A stretch of 64,000 nucleotides of DNA, from positions 8,461,418 through 8,525,417 of the forward strand of contig WNKI01000001.1 in assembly GCA_015350385.1 (NCBI GenBank), given 5' to 3'. A program made the position numbers and the translations under genes. Each line of letters opens with the position of its first letter. Positions within the stretch are counted from its first letter, which is position 1. Of the stretch, positions 47,967 to 59,038 are shown piece after piece. Under the pieces are notes generated by a model, which saw only the letters and a list, made by a program, of their open reading frames with translations, did not search any database and had not been told where the DNA came from. Source of the DNA: Aculops lycopersici. Lineage: Eukaryota > Arthropoda > Arachnida > Trombidiformes > Eriophyidae.

Positions 47967-48020
47967 ATTAATATTAATATTAATATTAACATTAACGTTA
48001 ATGTTAACGTTAACCTTAAC
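47967..48020. repeat. TTAATA/TTAACG tract with 22-bp palindrome
   Basis: ATTAAT units grade into ATTAAC/GTTAAC units. The bases 47986-48007 form a perfect palindrome with half-site TTAACATTAAC. GTTAACGTTAAC at 48003-48014 is a second palindrome. Confidence 0.8.
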
Positions 48021-49963
48021 ATGATCGCCACTCAGATTCGAGCGGCTAGATATCTGTTGCCTTAAACGTAGGTAGTGTTTGAGGTGATCATTATTATGTA
48101 ACTGGAGCCACCAAATTCATGCAGCTTTCCACTGCCTCATCCCTTTGCAGTGTTTAGTATTTCTAGTTCAGTTTACAGTCGTAGAGCAGTAAAGTCGTGA
48201 GTATGGAATTGAAAGCGTCGGTTGCGTTTAGTGGCGAGGTAGTGGTAGCAGTAGTAGTAGTTTAAAATTGAATAGTAATGAGAGGTTATTATGCTAATGA
48301 GGTGCGAGAGTTGGACGCACAATAACTTTGCGTCTCGTTGCTTTCGGTCCGTCTGGTTTGGTCGTCATTGTGGAAACTGGCAAGACGCGGCCGTAGTGGT
48401 TGTAGCATTCGCGGCAAATGATTACGATAAACTGAAATCCAGACGCAAACTTAACTTTGTGCTCAAAAGCGCGAGCTATCAATTGAGAGTATCCATTTCA
48501 CGATTGCTTGTCTCACCTACCTATTGTTGTGTGGTTGCCATTAAAGCAGCCGCTACTGTGCGCTCGCGACTCGCGACGAGGTCCACCTCACAAACCGACC
48601 ACCAGTTAACCACAACCACTGGCTGGTTAACAAGCGATCATGCTAATGAGTTGCCAGTTGAAAATACAGTTAAGTTTACCTAGAACCACTGCCACTGGCG
48701 CCGACTCCGACTCCGACGACTAATGATTTGCGGCCGCCGTGGTCTCGTAAGTGCAGTTGAGACTAAATGTAAACTCAAACTCAAACTACTAGCCAACAAT
48801 AACAACAATTGAATCGATCGAAGAGAAACCGCAACTAATCAGAATTCTGGTTAAAAGATGAGCCAAAAGTGGAGGCGATCATTGCAAAAACATACGGCGC
48901 AAGTGGCAACCACAGCGCGCGTTACATTCAGTCTATTATGTAAATTTATAAGACGTGTGCGCGGCGCGCTTGTGATTGCTATTGCCATTGGGAGTGCGAT
49001 TGCGATTGTATCCATTTAATAGAGCTGTCAAGTTGTTGTTGTTGTTGTTAGTGTCGTCGTTATAATGACGACGATTGTGTCGCTAGTATTGAGCGTTCGT
49101 TGCTTGCTGTGGTCAAATTGTGGGCAAATTGCTCGTGTGATTTACTAGTTTTCCGAGTTTAAATCTCCTAACTGCCGCTTATTCTGCTGTCAATCAGTGG
49201 AACTACGCGTCACTTGCTTTATGAGCACGAAGTTTGCCCTAGTTCTCGTTGATGATCCCGAAACTAAACCAAGAATCGATTGCTACGACGACCATCAGAA
49301 GGAAGGGTGGAGCAAGAACAAACGAGTTTGACCCACCAACTCGTTTATTCCCAGGCACCAGAATAGCAGTTTCATTTGCCTTGTCCAGTTTGCGAAAACT
49401 CGAAAGCGCGCAACGCACAGGTTTTACCTGGCTAATTTGATTACGCGTTGGGTTCCAATCAAACTGGTGGTTGTGAGGCTCGCGCTGAACCGTCAATAAA
49501 GAGAACGAGAGAAGGAGAAAGGGAGGAAAAAGTGGAAGAGCAATCAAGTCAACTTGTTTGTCTGCTCGTCATGTGAGCAGCGCTAGCAGCGGCGGCGGCG
49601 GAAGTGGCCAACAATAGGGGGGAATCTATGTGAAGTGCCGGAGCTCACATTGATAAAGCACTAGGTAAAAAATCTCTGCTCTAGTTGCTCGTTGCGCGAC
49701 TCAAGTGGCTGATCGAGCCAACATTTTTTCCCTCTTGCCTCGGTAAACACAAAGCTGGCCTGAGCAAACCAAATTGAGCAGCAAATTGCTCGAGTTTCAA
49801 CTGTTCCAATTCAGATTGTGTTTGTACTTCTGCTTCTGCTTCTGGTTCAGCTACCATTTTTAGCTTTCACTTGCTCCTCCACTCAACTAGCAGGAGGCCG
49901 AATTTAGCCTCTCGATTCTTGGAGATCGGCAAAATTAGCTGGCCACTCGAGGAGCAATATTAT

Positions 49964-49995
49964 CATTATTATTATTATTATTATTACTATTATTG
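49964..49995. repeat. (ATT)n microsatellite
   Basis: ATT units, mostly uninterrupted, with one ACT variant. Confidence 0.85.
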
Positions 49996-52556
49996 TTATC
50001 AGACAGACTTTCGGTGCGCGTGCCGCAATGGTTCCTATGATGAACTGCCGCGGCGACTGCCCCTGCTGCCAGCGAGGAGTTCCAGTGGGAATGTCAACAA
50101 ACCTGGTTGAGGTTTTGTCGACTTGTAGGCACCCAAGCGACGATGTCAGTTTGTTTGTATGCTGAGACATTTTTACATCCGCGTCGAAGGGACGAGAATG
50201 AGAGCAAGCGCAAGAGCGACAGAAAAGACCAGCACCACTAGCTAACGAGATGACAAAGAAGATAAGTGAACTACCACTAGATTCAATGGCCACGGAGGCC
50301 AACTTTGTTGGCCACTTGAGCCACTGCTCTTCGTCGTCATTATTACTATTACTATTACATAAACCCTCGCACAACTCTCCACTCACTCTCTCCCTCTCTG
50401 GCCCCATCTATGCGCAGCGCAAATATCAATATTGTGGCACGAGCAGGCGCAAAAAGGCTAGCGTCTTTCCGCTTGGGTCTCTAGTTCTTGCAGGAAACTT
50501 TTTTTTAATGGATTCGCATGGGTAGCAGTGTGAGCAATTGTGAGCAGTCACTAGGAGCGGGGAGAGTAAATCGTATTTCAGTTTATTTCCTCTACTAGCG
50601 ACTGGCTACTGGCGACTAGCTACTGCAACTCCTACCATTGGCGCTAAACTGCCGGGCGACTTCCGCTTCCGTTTTGCGCAAGACGCTGGCAGAGTTTCGG
50701 GTGTTTGTGTGGCTGCAAATTTAGCGTTAAAATTGTCGCTCTCTCGGTCGCTGGCTCGTTGCGGTCGTGAGTCTTGAGTCGTGAGTCTTGAGAGAGACGC
50801 ACGTTGTGTGTGCGTGTGTGTGTGTTGTTGCAAAGTTGAGCTTCAGGTTAGTCACCAAAACCAGAACCACCAAGATGAACGCACTTGATTAGCTAACCCG
50901 ATAACACGAACATCGGTTCGGTGGCTGGCCACGCGCCGCGACTTTTCGCCCTGCAAGCCAAAAAATCTCCCACTTTGTTGGAAGTAAATCAAAGGGACTA
51001 GAGGGAGAAGAAGAGGAGCAAATTGCATCATGTCCACTGTTGTGCCAGATCAAATGGCAGCTCGGAAAAGCACCACCAACACCAAATGATCATTCATTGT
51101 GCTAACATTTCCTCTTTGGAGTTCTGTGTGTGTGAACGAGAAAACCGCGAGAAAACCACTCACTTCCGCTCGGCTCGTGGCTCGCTCATTGCGCAATCGG
51201 AACCACCTAAAAGTCAGTGTCTCTGTGTGATTTGAGCTGGAGCGGCAAGTGTATGGATCAGACATTACAGTTCCCTCAGACTGCTCATTGGAATGGCCAC
51301 CAGTCTCTTGGTTCCTCGGCCACTCACTCGCTCACTCCGAAGAGGCGCACAATAAATGGTCGCGTTGTGTTGCGGTCAACCTTCACAAGTGAGCAACGAC
51401 AATCAAATAGCGAGCGGCTCGTGCAATTTACTTCTGCTGGCTGCCACTCTCTTGCTCTTTTGTCTATGAATATCAATAAGCTCATCATTGACTGTGGTGG
51501 TGGCGGCGACGGCGGCGACGGCAACCACCACAGAACTCACCTATAACCACCAACACTTGACCAGCAGACAAACTTGAGCGAGAGGCTCCATAGATTGAGC
51601 CGGAAATGGAAAGGAGAGTTAAACTCCACTGCTCCTGCCGCAATCTTTAGCTCGGCCTATTCTCCGGCGAAGCGTAAGCTTCAAGCAGAAGCAGAAGCAA
51701 AATCAAAGCCAAAACGAATGCTCACTTTGTTCCTGTTCGTGGGTCACACTCGTTGGCATTCGAGAGAAATTTGAATTTGTTAGATCGCACATTTCGAACT
51801 CGAGTGCCGATTATGATTTCGGGAGGCGTTGGGAAAAGAGGGTGACACGCCCACTCATTCGGGTCGATCTAAATGCGAGGCGAGCTCATGAATGGACCTG
51901 ATGAAAGGAGAAGAGGAATGATAAGGATATCAAATTTCACAATCAAACCACCAGCTCCTCTCTCTCTCTCTCCCTCTTTTTCTTCGTTTCGACCGCCAAA
52001 CGACTAGCCATGGCCATGGTGGTTCGAAACAGCCGTAAAGCTTGATTAACTCGTCATCAATCATGGGATGAGTTCTGTCCATCTCGCTTGCGCCCTGGGG
52101 CTTTGGTCAAGTTGTATTTGCAGCGCACGACTGGCCAGGCATTGGATTCAAATCTAGTCGATAGATCACCGCTCGCTCGCTTGGTCGCTCACTCAATTGA
52201 CTAGTCAATTTGCGCTCAATTAGTCTGTCTGTTAATAGTAATATAATCGGCTCCATCATAATCATTGCAAAACTTTTGAGCTTTCATCGGGAGCTCAAAT
52301 GTGAGGCAACTTTTGTAATTTTACAAAGTTGTTGAGAGAGAAAGAGCGGGGCATTTAGTGCGCCTTTGTGTGCCATATGATCATGACCAGCGCGCGGCTC
52401 ATGAGCATGTGATGATGGTGCAGGTGATGGGGTGTAGCAGCGAGTGCCTCTTGTTTCGCCGCACAGGTGATCAAGGTGCAGCTCCACTCCCATTCGGAAC
52501 GGAGAGATGAGAATCGGAGAGAGAGAGAGAGAGAGGGAGTCTATCAAAATTTGGTA

Positions 52557-52594
52557 GTTGTGTGGCGCCGCAACATTCGGCGGCGCCACACAAC
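52557..52594. repeat. GC-rich hairpin, 15-bp perfect stem
   Basis: GTTGTGTGGCGCCGC (52557-52571) pairs exactly with GCGGCGCCACACAAC (52580-52594) across the 8-nt loop AACATTCG. It lies in the AP-2 upstream region, just after a (GA)n tract. Confidence 0.85.
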
Positions 52595-54434
52595 AACTAT
52601 ACTTCGGCGCGCAAAGAAAACACACATCCAGTGGCTCTAAATAATTTTCACATAGCCACCAGGGAACGAGTAGATTGCCACGCGTCGAGCGATTGTTTAT
52701 ATAGGGGCACAGCAAGTGAGCAGCAGCAACAACCACCGACGGCTACTGCTGCTGCTGCTGCTACGTGGAGTTTGCAAGAAGCTGGCCTCTTTGTTTACTT
52801 TGGCTTATCCTTCATTGTCGTTGGCCTGCGCGTCGACCTAGTGTTGTTCGTTGTCGAGATCGCCTTAGTCGATGCTCTTTTCGTGGGCTTATTTTGACAT
52901 TTCGGGGCCGGTTGGTGGGGAGTTAAGTTGTGTGCGCGCACAAGAGAGCGGCGCCTTTGTTTTTGCCCCTTGCTCACTTGTCGTCGATAAATTTAAATTG
53001 CTCGATCGCTTGCTTTGCCGATCAAAATTTGAGAGAAGCTTGCTCTGGAGATATTGATCTGGCAAACATTGTCGCTGACGCGAGGATAAAGATGGCAAGC
53101 AACTATTGCGGTTACATTTGGAACTGGGGGCCAGCGAAATGCTTTTTGCGGCCGCCATGGAATAACTGTACTTTTCAAATGGCGTTCAAATTTTGCAAGC
53201 TTTAGCTGCTTGCGGCCGAGTAAAAATGTTAATACTTCGTGCTCGATGGTCGCATTGAACACAACCGCTGGCGCCGATTGTGTCATCACCGTTTGGTTTC
53301 GCGGTTTTTCATGAAAGCGATCGAACTAAAGCAAACCAAACCAAACCCAACCCAACCTCACCGTTGAACTGGTGAGGAGGTTTAGGTTAGTTTGGCGTTG
53401 GGCGCTGAATACTAAGCGCCGTCACAATGGTCTTGTGGTGTGGTTGTGTTCCAATGGGCTAAAGAACAACTAACCGCCGAATGAGAACAAATAGAGCCTA
53501 GCTTGGGCTTTGAACTGTCGTGGTGTCGTTGGCGGTGGTTGTCGTGGATTTCGAGCAAACACTCAAAAATACCGACGCTCAGGGAAAAGAGGCTGCGGCG
53601 GCGGCGGGGCAAAGTGAGACGTTTAAGTTGGAAATGGAGAGTTGAATTCAAATGAGTTGGGTTGAGTTGAGTTTGGTAGTCGGGTTGAGCAGTCGTTTAA
53701 TAGTTTGTGGAAGTGAGCAAAGTGAGCAAGCGGAAGCTAATCTAGTGGCGCTCGCTTCTTGGCTTCCGCTCGCGCGATGACGTTTCGGCGAGAGGGAAAT
53801 GTTATTGCGTCACCAGCGACACGGGAGCAGCAAGTGAAACTTTTTTCTCTCCTCCCAGCAACTCGCTGTCTCTTGCTCAATTGAGGCGGCAGTAGTAGCA
53901 GCGGCAGCAGCAGCAGCAGTTTTGATCCAATTACTTGCTTCCATTCGCTCACTTGGTCTATTGGCTAAACTGTGGCCAATTTCGCTGGCTAAACGGCGCG
54001 GCCATCTCCACAACTACGTGTTTGTCCGCGCACCGGATCAGAACATTGCCACTTGTTCCCCTAACTCCCTCCAACTCAGTCCATCCATCCACCAGAAGGG
54101 GGAGTCTATCATCAGTTTTGATCGTGGACACAAGACTAGCGGAGAGTTAAACTGTTTGCTCTTTGCTACAGATACTGCCGCCGCCGCCACTACTCCCGCA
54201 AAGAGCCGCCCTTAAATCCGCCGGAAGTGCGAGCGCTGGATCCATTTCAAATGGCCACCAACTTCGATTAATTTGCGCTCGCTTTTGGCCGCTGCTCGAT
54301 CCAACTGCGCAGCTCTAAACTAACGTGAGATGGAAACGCCGATGATGATGACCACGACGTCCCATTTCAGTTTGCTATTGATTTCGTCTGGCCAGCAAAG
54401 GGCGCCGCGTGCGCTAATTGGATTTCAAACATTC

Positions 54435-54468
54435 TGCCGCCGCCGCCGCCGCCGCCGCCACCGCCACC
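54435..54468. repeat. (GCC)n trinucleotide repeat
   Basis: About nine GCC units grading into CCACCG units. Confidence 0.85.
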
Positions 54469-54917
54469 GATGCCACCACCAATGCCACTGCCACGCGATC
54501 ATCGAAGTCGCCGGGTTCGGTTCCCGTGGTCGTCGCTGGTGCTGCTCATCTTTTGCCAGCCATTTTACAATGACCTCGCCGTTGAGTAAAATCAATCGCC
54601 AGTCGGCTCGTCGCTTGTCGCCCTTCATTTACTGCGCGCTTAGCTCCAAGCTCAACATTGCGTCAGCTCTCCACCAAACAGCTAAGCCTCGTTCATGGCC
54701 ACCGATTTAATAGCCACTGTGCGGCATGTGACGCGACGGAAGTCCCGTCGACTTGGAGGTACCACTAGCTTGCCAAGCTCAAGTCTCTATACTGTCCTAT
54801 AGAGCGCACATATAGAGCGACCAACTGGCGGCGACTTCCGCTCTGCCTCGTGCCACAGTAAAGAGCTGGGCTTTGCTGCGAGCGAGCGTCTCAATATGGA
54901 ACTTTTGTCAACCTTTG

Positions 54918-54944
54918 CCACAGGCACTCGACTTGTGCCTGTGG
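54918..54944. repeat. Hairpin, 10-bp perfect stem
   Basis: CCACAGGCAC (54918-54927) and GTGCCTGTGG (54935-54944) with a 7-nt loop TCGACTT, in the AP-2 upstream region. Confidence 0.7.
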
Positions 54945-55553
54945 AATACTCGCCTTGGACTCCCACTGTTTTCCTGCCGCGTTTGTCTCACTTGAGATCA
55001 ACGGGAAAATTTCTCTCTTTGGATTTGAGACGCACGCATGCAGAAAAGAGGCACACAAACGATGACAATAACTGTAATAATAATGATAACACAAGTTTTG
55101 CTAGTAACAACGGAGGCCAAGACGACGTCGACTTGATCGTCGCGGCCGATGATCGATCACTGACGTTTGGCGGACATTTTGGTCGATTTTGATGGCTAAT
55201 TTTGCACCCAACCTTCAGGGGAACTCGGGGCATAAGTTGAGCGAGCGAGCGACGCACCCACTCCACCGTTTGCGCCAGGTAAACCCGTCAGGAAGACGAT
55301 GCGAGTTTACCTGCCGCAGACGTCGTGTGAACGACTGACTTTCAAGTGGACACAAGAGAGGGAGAAGAGGAAAGAGAAGTGGAGTCAATGTCACTGAAAC
55401 TGGACACACTAAAACTAAAGTTTGAGACATTATTGAAATGAGAGACCATCGATTGATGGAGAGAGAGAGAAAAAGCAATTGAGATGCAAAAATGCTCTTT
55501 CTTAAAGTATCGATCGGGTGCCATTAGTCGGCATTATCGATCGGTCAAGTAAT

Positions 55554-55582
55554 GTTATTATTATTATTATTATTATTGTTAT
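55554..55582. repeat. (TTA)n microsatellite
   Basis: About eight TTA units ending in TTGTTATTG. Confidence 0.85.
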
Positions 55583-55970
55583 TGCCTCTCTTCCTCTCGC
55601 TCTCTCTCACTCTCGCCATCGCTCGCTTGCTCGCTGTCACACATTAAACACTCAGGTAAAGTCAGAGTCCAGGTAAACAGACTGACGCGTTAGAGACAAT
55701 TAATTTTGCACGCTTTTCACCCGCGTCAATGTCCATAATAATTAGCCTCGTGTATGTTCGCTTCTCGTTGGCCGCGTTCTTACCTGAGTCCACTGTGCAA
55801 TGCGTCTTTCATCTGGCGCCGGCGCCGCTAACGTCTTGAGTTGGAATTAAATTTTTAGTAGACTGCTTTTTAGTTGAGTGAGATTGAGTTTTAAATGAAA
55901 ACGCAAGTGAGCAGCCAGTTTCAAGATTGGCGCCCGTTAATCGCCGTTTATGCAGCAATTTAACGCTCAG

Positions 55971-55999
<29 letters not shown>
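55971..55999. repeat. (AC)n microsatellite
   Basis: About 14 uninterrupted AC units. Confidence 0.9.
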
Positions 56000-56001
<2 letters not shown>

Positions 56002-56635
56002 GGAGACATTAAGAGGTCGCCGGATGGAGCGGCGAGCGAGAAGGCGATAACATTCGAGCATCCGTTGCGAGCCCAAAGCAGCGTAGAGATTCGGACAGTG
56101 CGCCGCCGGGCAAAAACTTGCGCATCCCAGGGGGAGGCTTTTGAAAGAGTTGCACATGCGCAGTGAGTGCATTTGGCTCAATCTTTAAGCTGTGGTGGTG
56201 GTGGTGTTGACTGGCGCTGCCACTTTTCTGTGTTGTCCACTTGGCTTCTGCTCACTCGGCTCGCTCCTTCAGGATCAAGCCGAATTCAAGTTTCAAGTCA
56301 ATCCAACGCAGCGAGCCGAGCGCCGCCGCGCAAAATCAACGAGCGAGCGAAACGAAAACATTGCACTCACTTCATTCGCATGATGAGACTCGCCGGCGAG
56401 CCTTCAGGTTGATTTCCGTTAGGCGCCTTAGGGAAATAGAGTGTCTTGATAATTGTTTGAGATATTTGAGTGCGTTGATTTCACAGATAGACAGAGAGAA
56501 AGAGAACGACGGACAATTAGTCTTGGTATTTAGTTGTGGTTAGTGAATGCAAAGAATAAATTAATGACAAACAATGACAAATTAGCTAACCCTTTTTGTC
56601 GTACACTTTTTTCCTTCCCTCAATACACGGAGCAG

Positions 56636-56803
56636 CTCACCAGAAGAGACATTCTTCATTAGAACACCAAGACCTCAGAAAAAAGAAAGAAAGAGAGAAA
56701 GATATCGTTTATTCTACTGACAAATCAACTGATACTTGGATCAAGCAACAATTAAAACAAAAAGACAGTCAATCAGAAACAGGAACCAATCAAGAACCAA
56801 ACC
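56636..56803 (+). other. Presumed 5' UTR of the AP-2 exon
   Basis: A pyrimidine-rich run (56592-56620) leads to GGAGCAG at 56635, a plausible acceptor. The following A-rich stretch reaches the ATG in context ACCATGA. An in-frame TAA at 56753 supports 56804 as the start unless an exon splices in downstream of it. Confidence 0.4.
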
Positions 56804-58458
56804 ATGATTGCGCACAGCTTACCTGGCGCGCTGGCTGTGGCCGCCTCGGCCATGGTCAACCAGACGCACCCCTACCACCACGCGCACAACCCCTACTCGC
56901 ACCACCACCACCAGCACCCACACGCCCACCACCACTCGCATCCGCACCACGACCACCCGCACCCGAACATAGCCATGCAAATGGCGGTGGTTGTGACCAC
57001 GGGCGACCCGTCGGCGGTCCACCACCAGCAGTTGCAAATAACAAGTGGCAGCGGCGCTGGCGGAGATTTGAGTCAACAACAACCAAATGGCAGCGGCGCC
57101 GGCGGGCCACTTAATCCACAGTCTTACCACCAACAATCTTACCAACAACAACAACAACAACAACAACAGCAGCAGCAACAACAACAACAACCACAACAGC
57201 AACAACAATACTCGCACCACATGAGCCAACAGTCATTATACGACCAACACCAACAACAACAACAACATGCACAACAACAGCAACAACAACAGCAGCAACA
57301 ACAACAACAACAACAGCAAATGGCAAGCCAACATCAACACGTGGTTGATGCCACCATTCCCATGCACTACACTCCATCGGTCAGCCTGAGCTCAACGTCG
57401 GGCAGTGCTGGCGGCGGCCAATCGGCAGGTGGTGGCAACAACACCAGCAACAACAATCAACAAGTTGGCTCACACTCCAATGGGCTACCACAGGGACACC
57501 ATGCAAGTTTGCACCAACACCACGCCCACCATCATCCAAATCACCACTCGCACTACAACCTGCACCACCATCAACTGCACCACCACCATCACCATTCATC
57601 GCATAGGTCAATGCAGGCGAGCGATCTATTGAACAAACTCACCAATGGAACGCCTAGCGACACCTTCTGCTCGGTGCCGGGCAGATTGAGTCTGCTAAGC
57701 TCAACGCCAAAGTACAAGGTTACGGTGGGCGAGGTGCAGCGGCGCCTCATGCCACCCGAAGGCTTGAATGCCTCCCTCTTGGGCGGCGTTCTTCGCCGAG
57801 CCAAGAGCAAGGACGGCGGCCGGAAGTTGCGCGAGAAGTTGGAAAAAATTGGACTCAGTTTGCCGGCTGGCCGAAGAAAGACTGCCAACGTAACCCTACT
57901 AACTTCTCTTGTCGAGGACGAAGCTTTACACTTGGCCAAGGACTTTCGTCGCGTTTGCGAAACCGAATTTCCCGCCAAAACTCTGGCCGAACACCTGACC
58001 AAGCAACAGTTGCCATTTATATCCAGCATCGGAGGCACCGCCAGTGGTGGTTCAAAGAAATCTAACAGCGGCACCACCACCAAGCCGCTCGCCATCACAA
58101 ACACGCCCCACAACCACCACGCCCCCTCAACTCCGGCCTCGGGCGCCACGGATCCCGACTTGGCCAGCTCCGACGGGATCCCCTCGCCCGGTGGGCCCGA
58201 CGTTAGTGGTAGTGTTGGCGGCGGAAGTAGCTCTTCGGTTGCCAGCAACTCATCCACAGGTGGCGGCACGAGCAACAATCCGCAAAGCTCGAGCACGCCA
58301 GTCCCGAGCACAACCCAAGTTGCCAGCTCAACGCCAAGCTCGTCCGGAAGTACAGGTGGCAGCGGGGGCAAGCGGAAGCAGCAATTGGAGCAAATGAACC
58401 AGATTGAACAACAGGAGGCCCAGTTATTTAGGCGAAAGGAGCTGTTGTTGGCAACCAG
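56804..58458 (+). CDS. TfAP-2: Transcription factor AP-2, N-terminal exon (partial)
   Basis: An open frame of 551 codons ending ACC AG|GTAAGT, a phase-2 donor matching the family position inside LLATK-Q. The first 280 residues are His-rich and Gln-rich (two poly-Gln tracts, several His runs). The PPxY motif of vertebrate AP-2 activation domains is not visible. From about 288 the basic DNA-binding region is almost canonical: CSVPGRLSLLSST, YKVTVGEVQRRL, LNASLLGGVLRRAKSKDGG, LREKLEKIGLSLPAGRRK, ANVTLLTSLVEDEA, ETEFPAKTLAEHL. About 130 residues rich in Ser, Gly, Thr and Pro then intervene before QLFRRKELLLATR, which aligns to the family segment normally following almost immediately. AP-2 binds GCCNNNGGC sites as a dimer and directs epidermal, limb and neural development. 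The helix-span-helix exons (QICKEF onwards) were not found before 64000. Confidence 0.95.
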
Positions 58459-59016
58459 GTAAGTTTCTCTCTCTCTCTTCTTCTCTTTAAAATTATCTAG
58501 ATGAACTCTTTCCTCCTCAATCTTTTTCTCTGATCATTTAGCCTCATGTTTAATTCAAGTAACACAACGCGAAACCCAAAAAGAAAACCTTTGAGTCTCG
58601 CGTATCTGCCGCAATCTAAATCTTTAATAGCTTGTATTCTTCTTATTCCAGTCTCCACTTCCCTTCTAACAAGTAAAGTGACCAGCTGACTAGTCATTTG
58701 ATTAACTCAACTGACGGACTCTGATCCATGCGGTGACAAATGAGCGAAAGGGTTCACCTGTGGTGACAGTTAATTACTTGTACTCTGTGTGATGATCATT
58801 TGAAAAATCCAACCATGACTGGAAGCGAGTGACAAGTTGATTCTCTTGTTACTTTGTTGTTTGTTTTTAGTTCCACAACTTGTTCGCCACCACCACTTGT
58901 TGCCTTGTAGCACTTGAGAGTCGAGTGGGCGTCAGTGCTAAATTAGATTAACTGAAAGAGTCAATTCCGCAAAGAGAGCGCCGCAACATGGCGAGATCCG
59001 AATTGAAACCAAATCG

Positions 59017-59038
59017 GATTGGCCATCGATGGCCAATC
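59017..59038. promoter_or_regulatory. 22-bp perfect palindrome
   Basis: Half-site GATTGGCCATC repeated exactly in reverse complement, centred on ATCGAT. It contains ATTGG, the CCAAT-box core, on both strands. It could be a dimeric factor site. No factor is assigned. Confidence 0.6.

Larger units (their letters stand above)
37550..56635. other. 19-kb region without recognisable coding exons
   Basis: Many open frames of 60-170 codons occur on both strands, but none shows a known domain, conserved-looking sequence or consistent splice sites. Several are translations of microsatellites. The region is rich in trinucleotide and tetranucleotide repeats, palindromes and repeated words. As it precedes the AP-2 start, it probably contains AP-2 regulatory DNA and leader exons. 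See the separate repeats and the candidate donor at 47566. Confidence 0.5.

Noticed and set aside
49904..50407. 167-codon minus-strand open frame
   Set aside because: No known domain; part of it is translated (ATT)n microsatellite (runs of Ile); no matching splice sites or conserved-looking blocks.
57589..58371. 260-codon minus-strand open frame
   Set aside because: Antisense of the conserved AP-2 coding exon; the sense frame explains the constraint.
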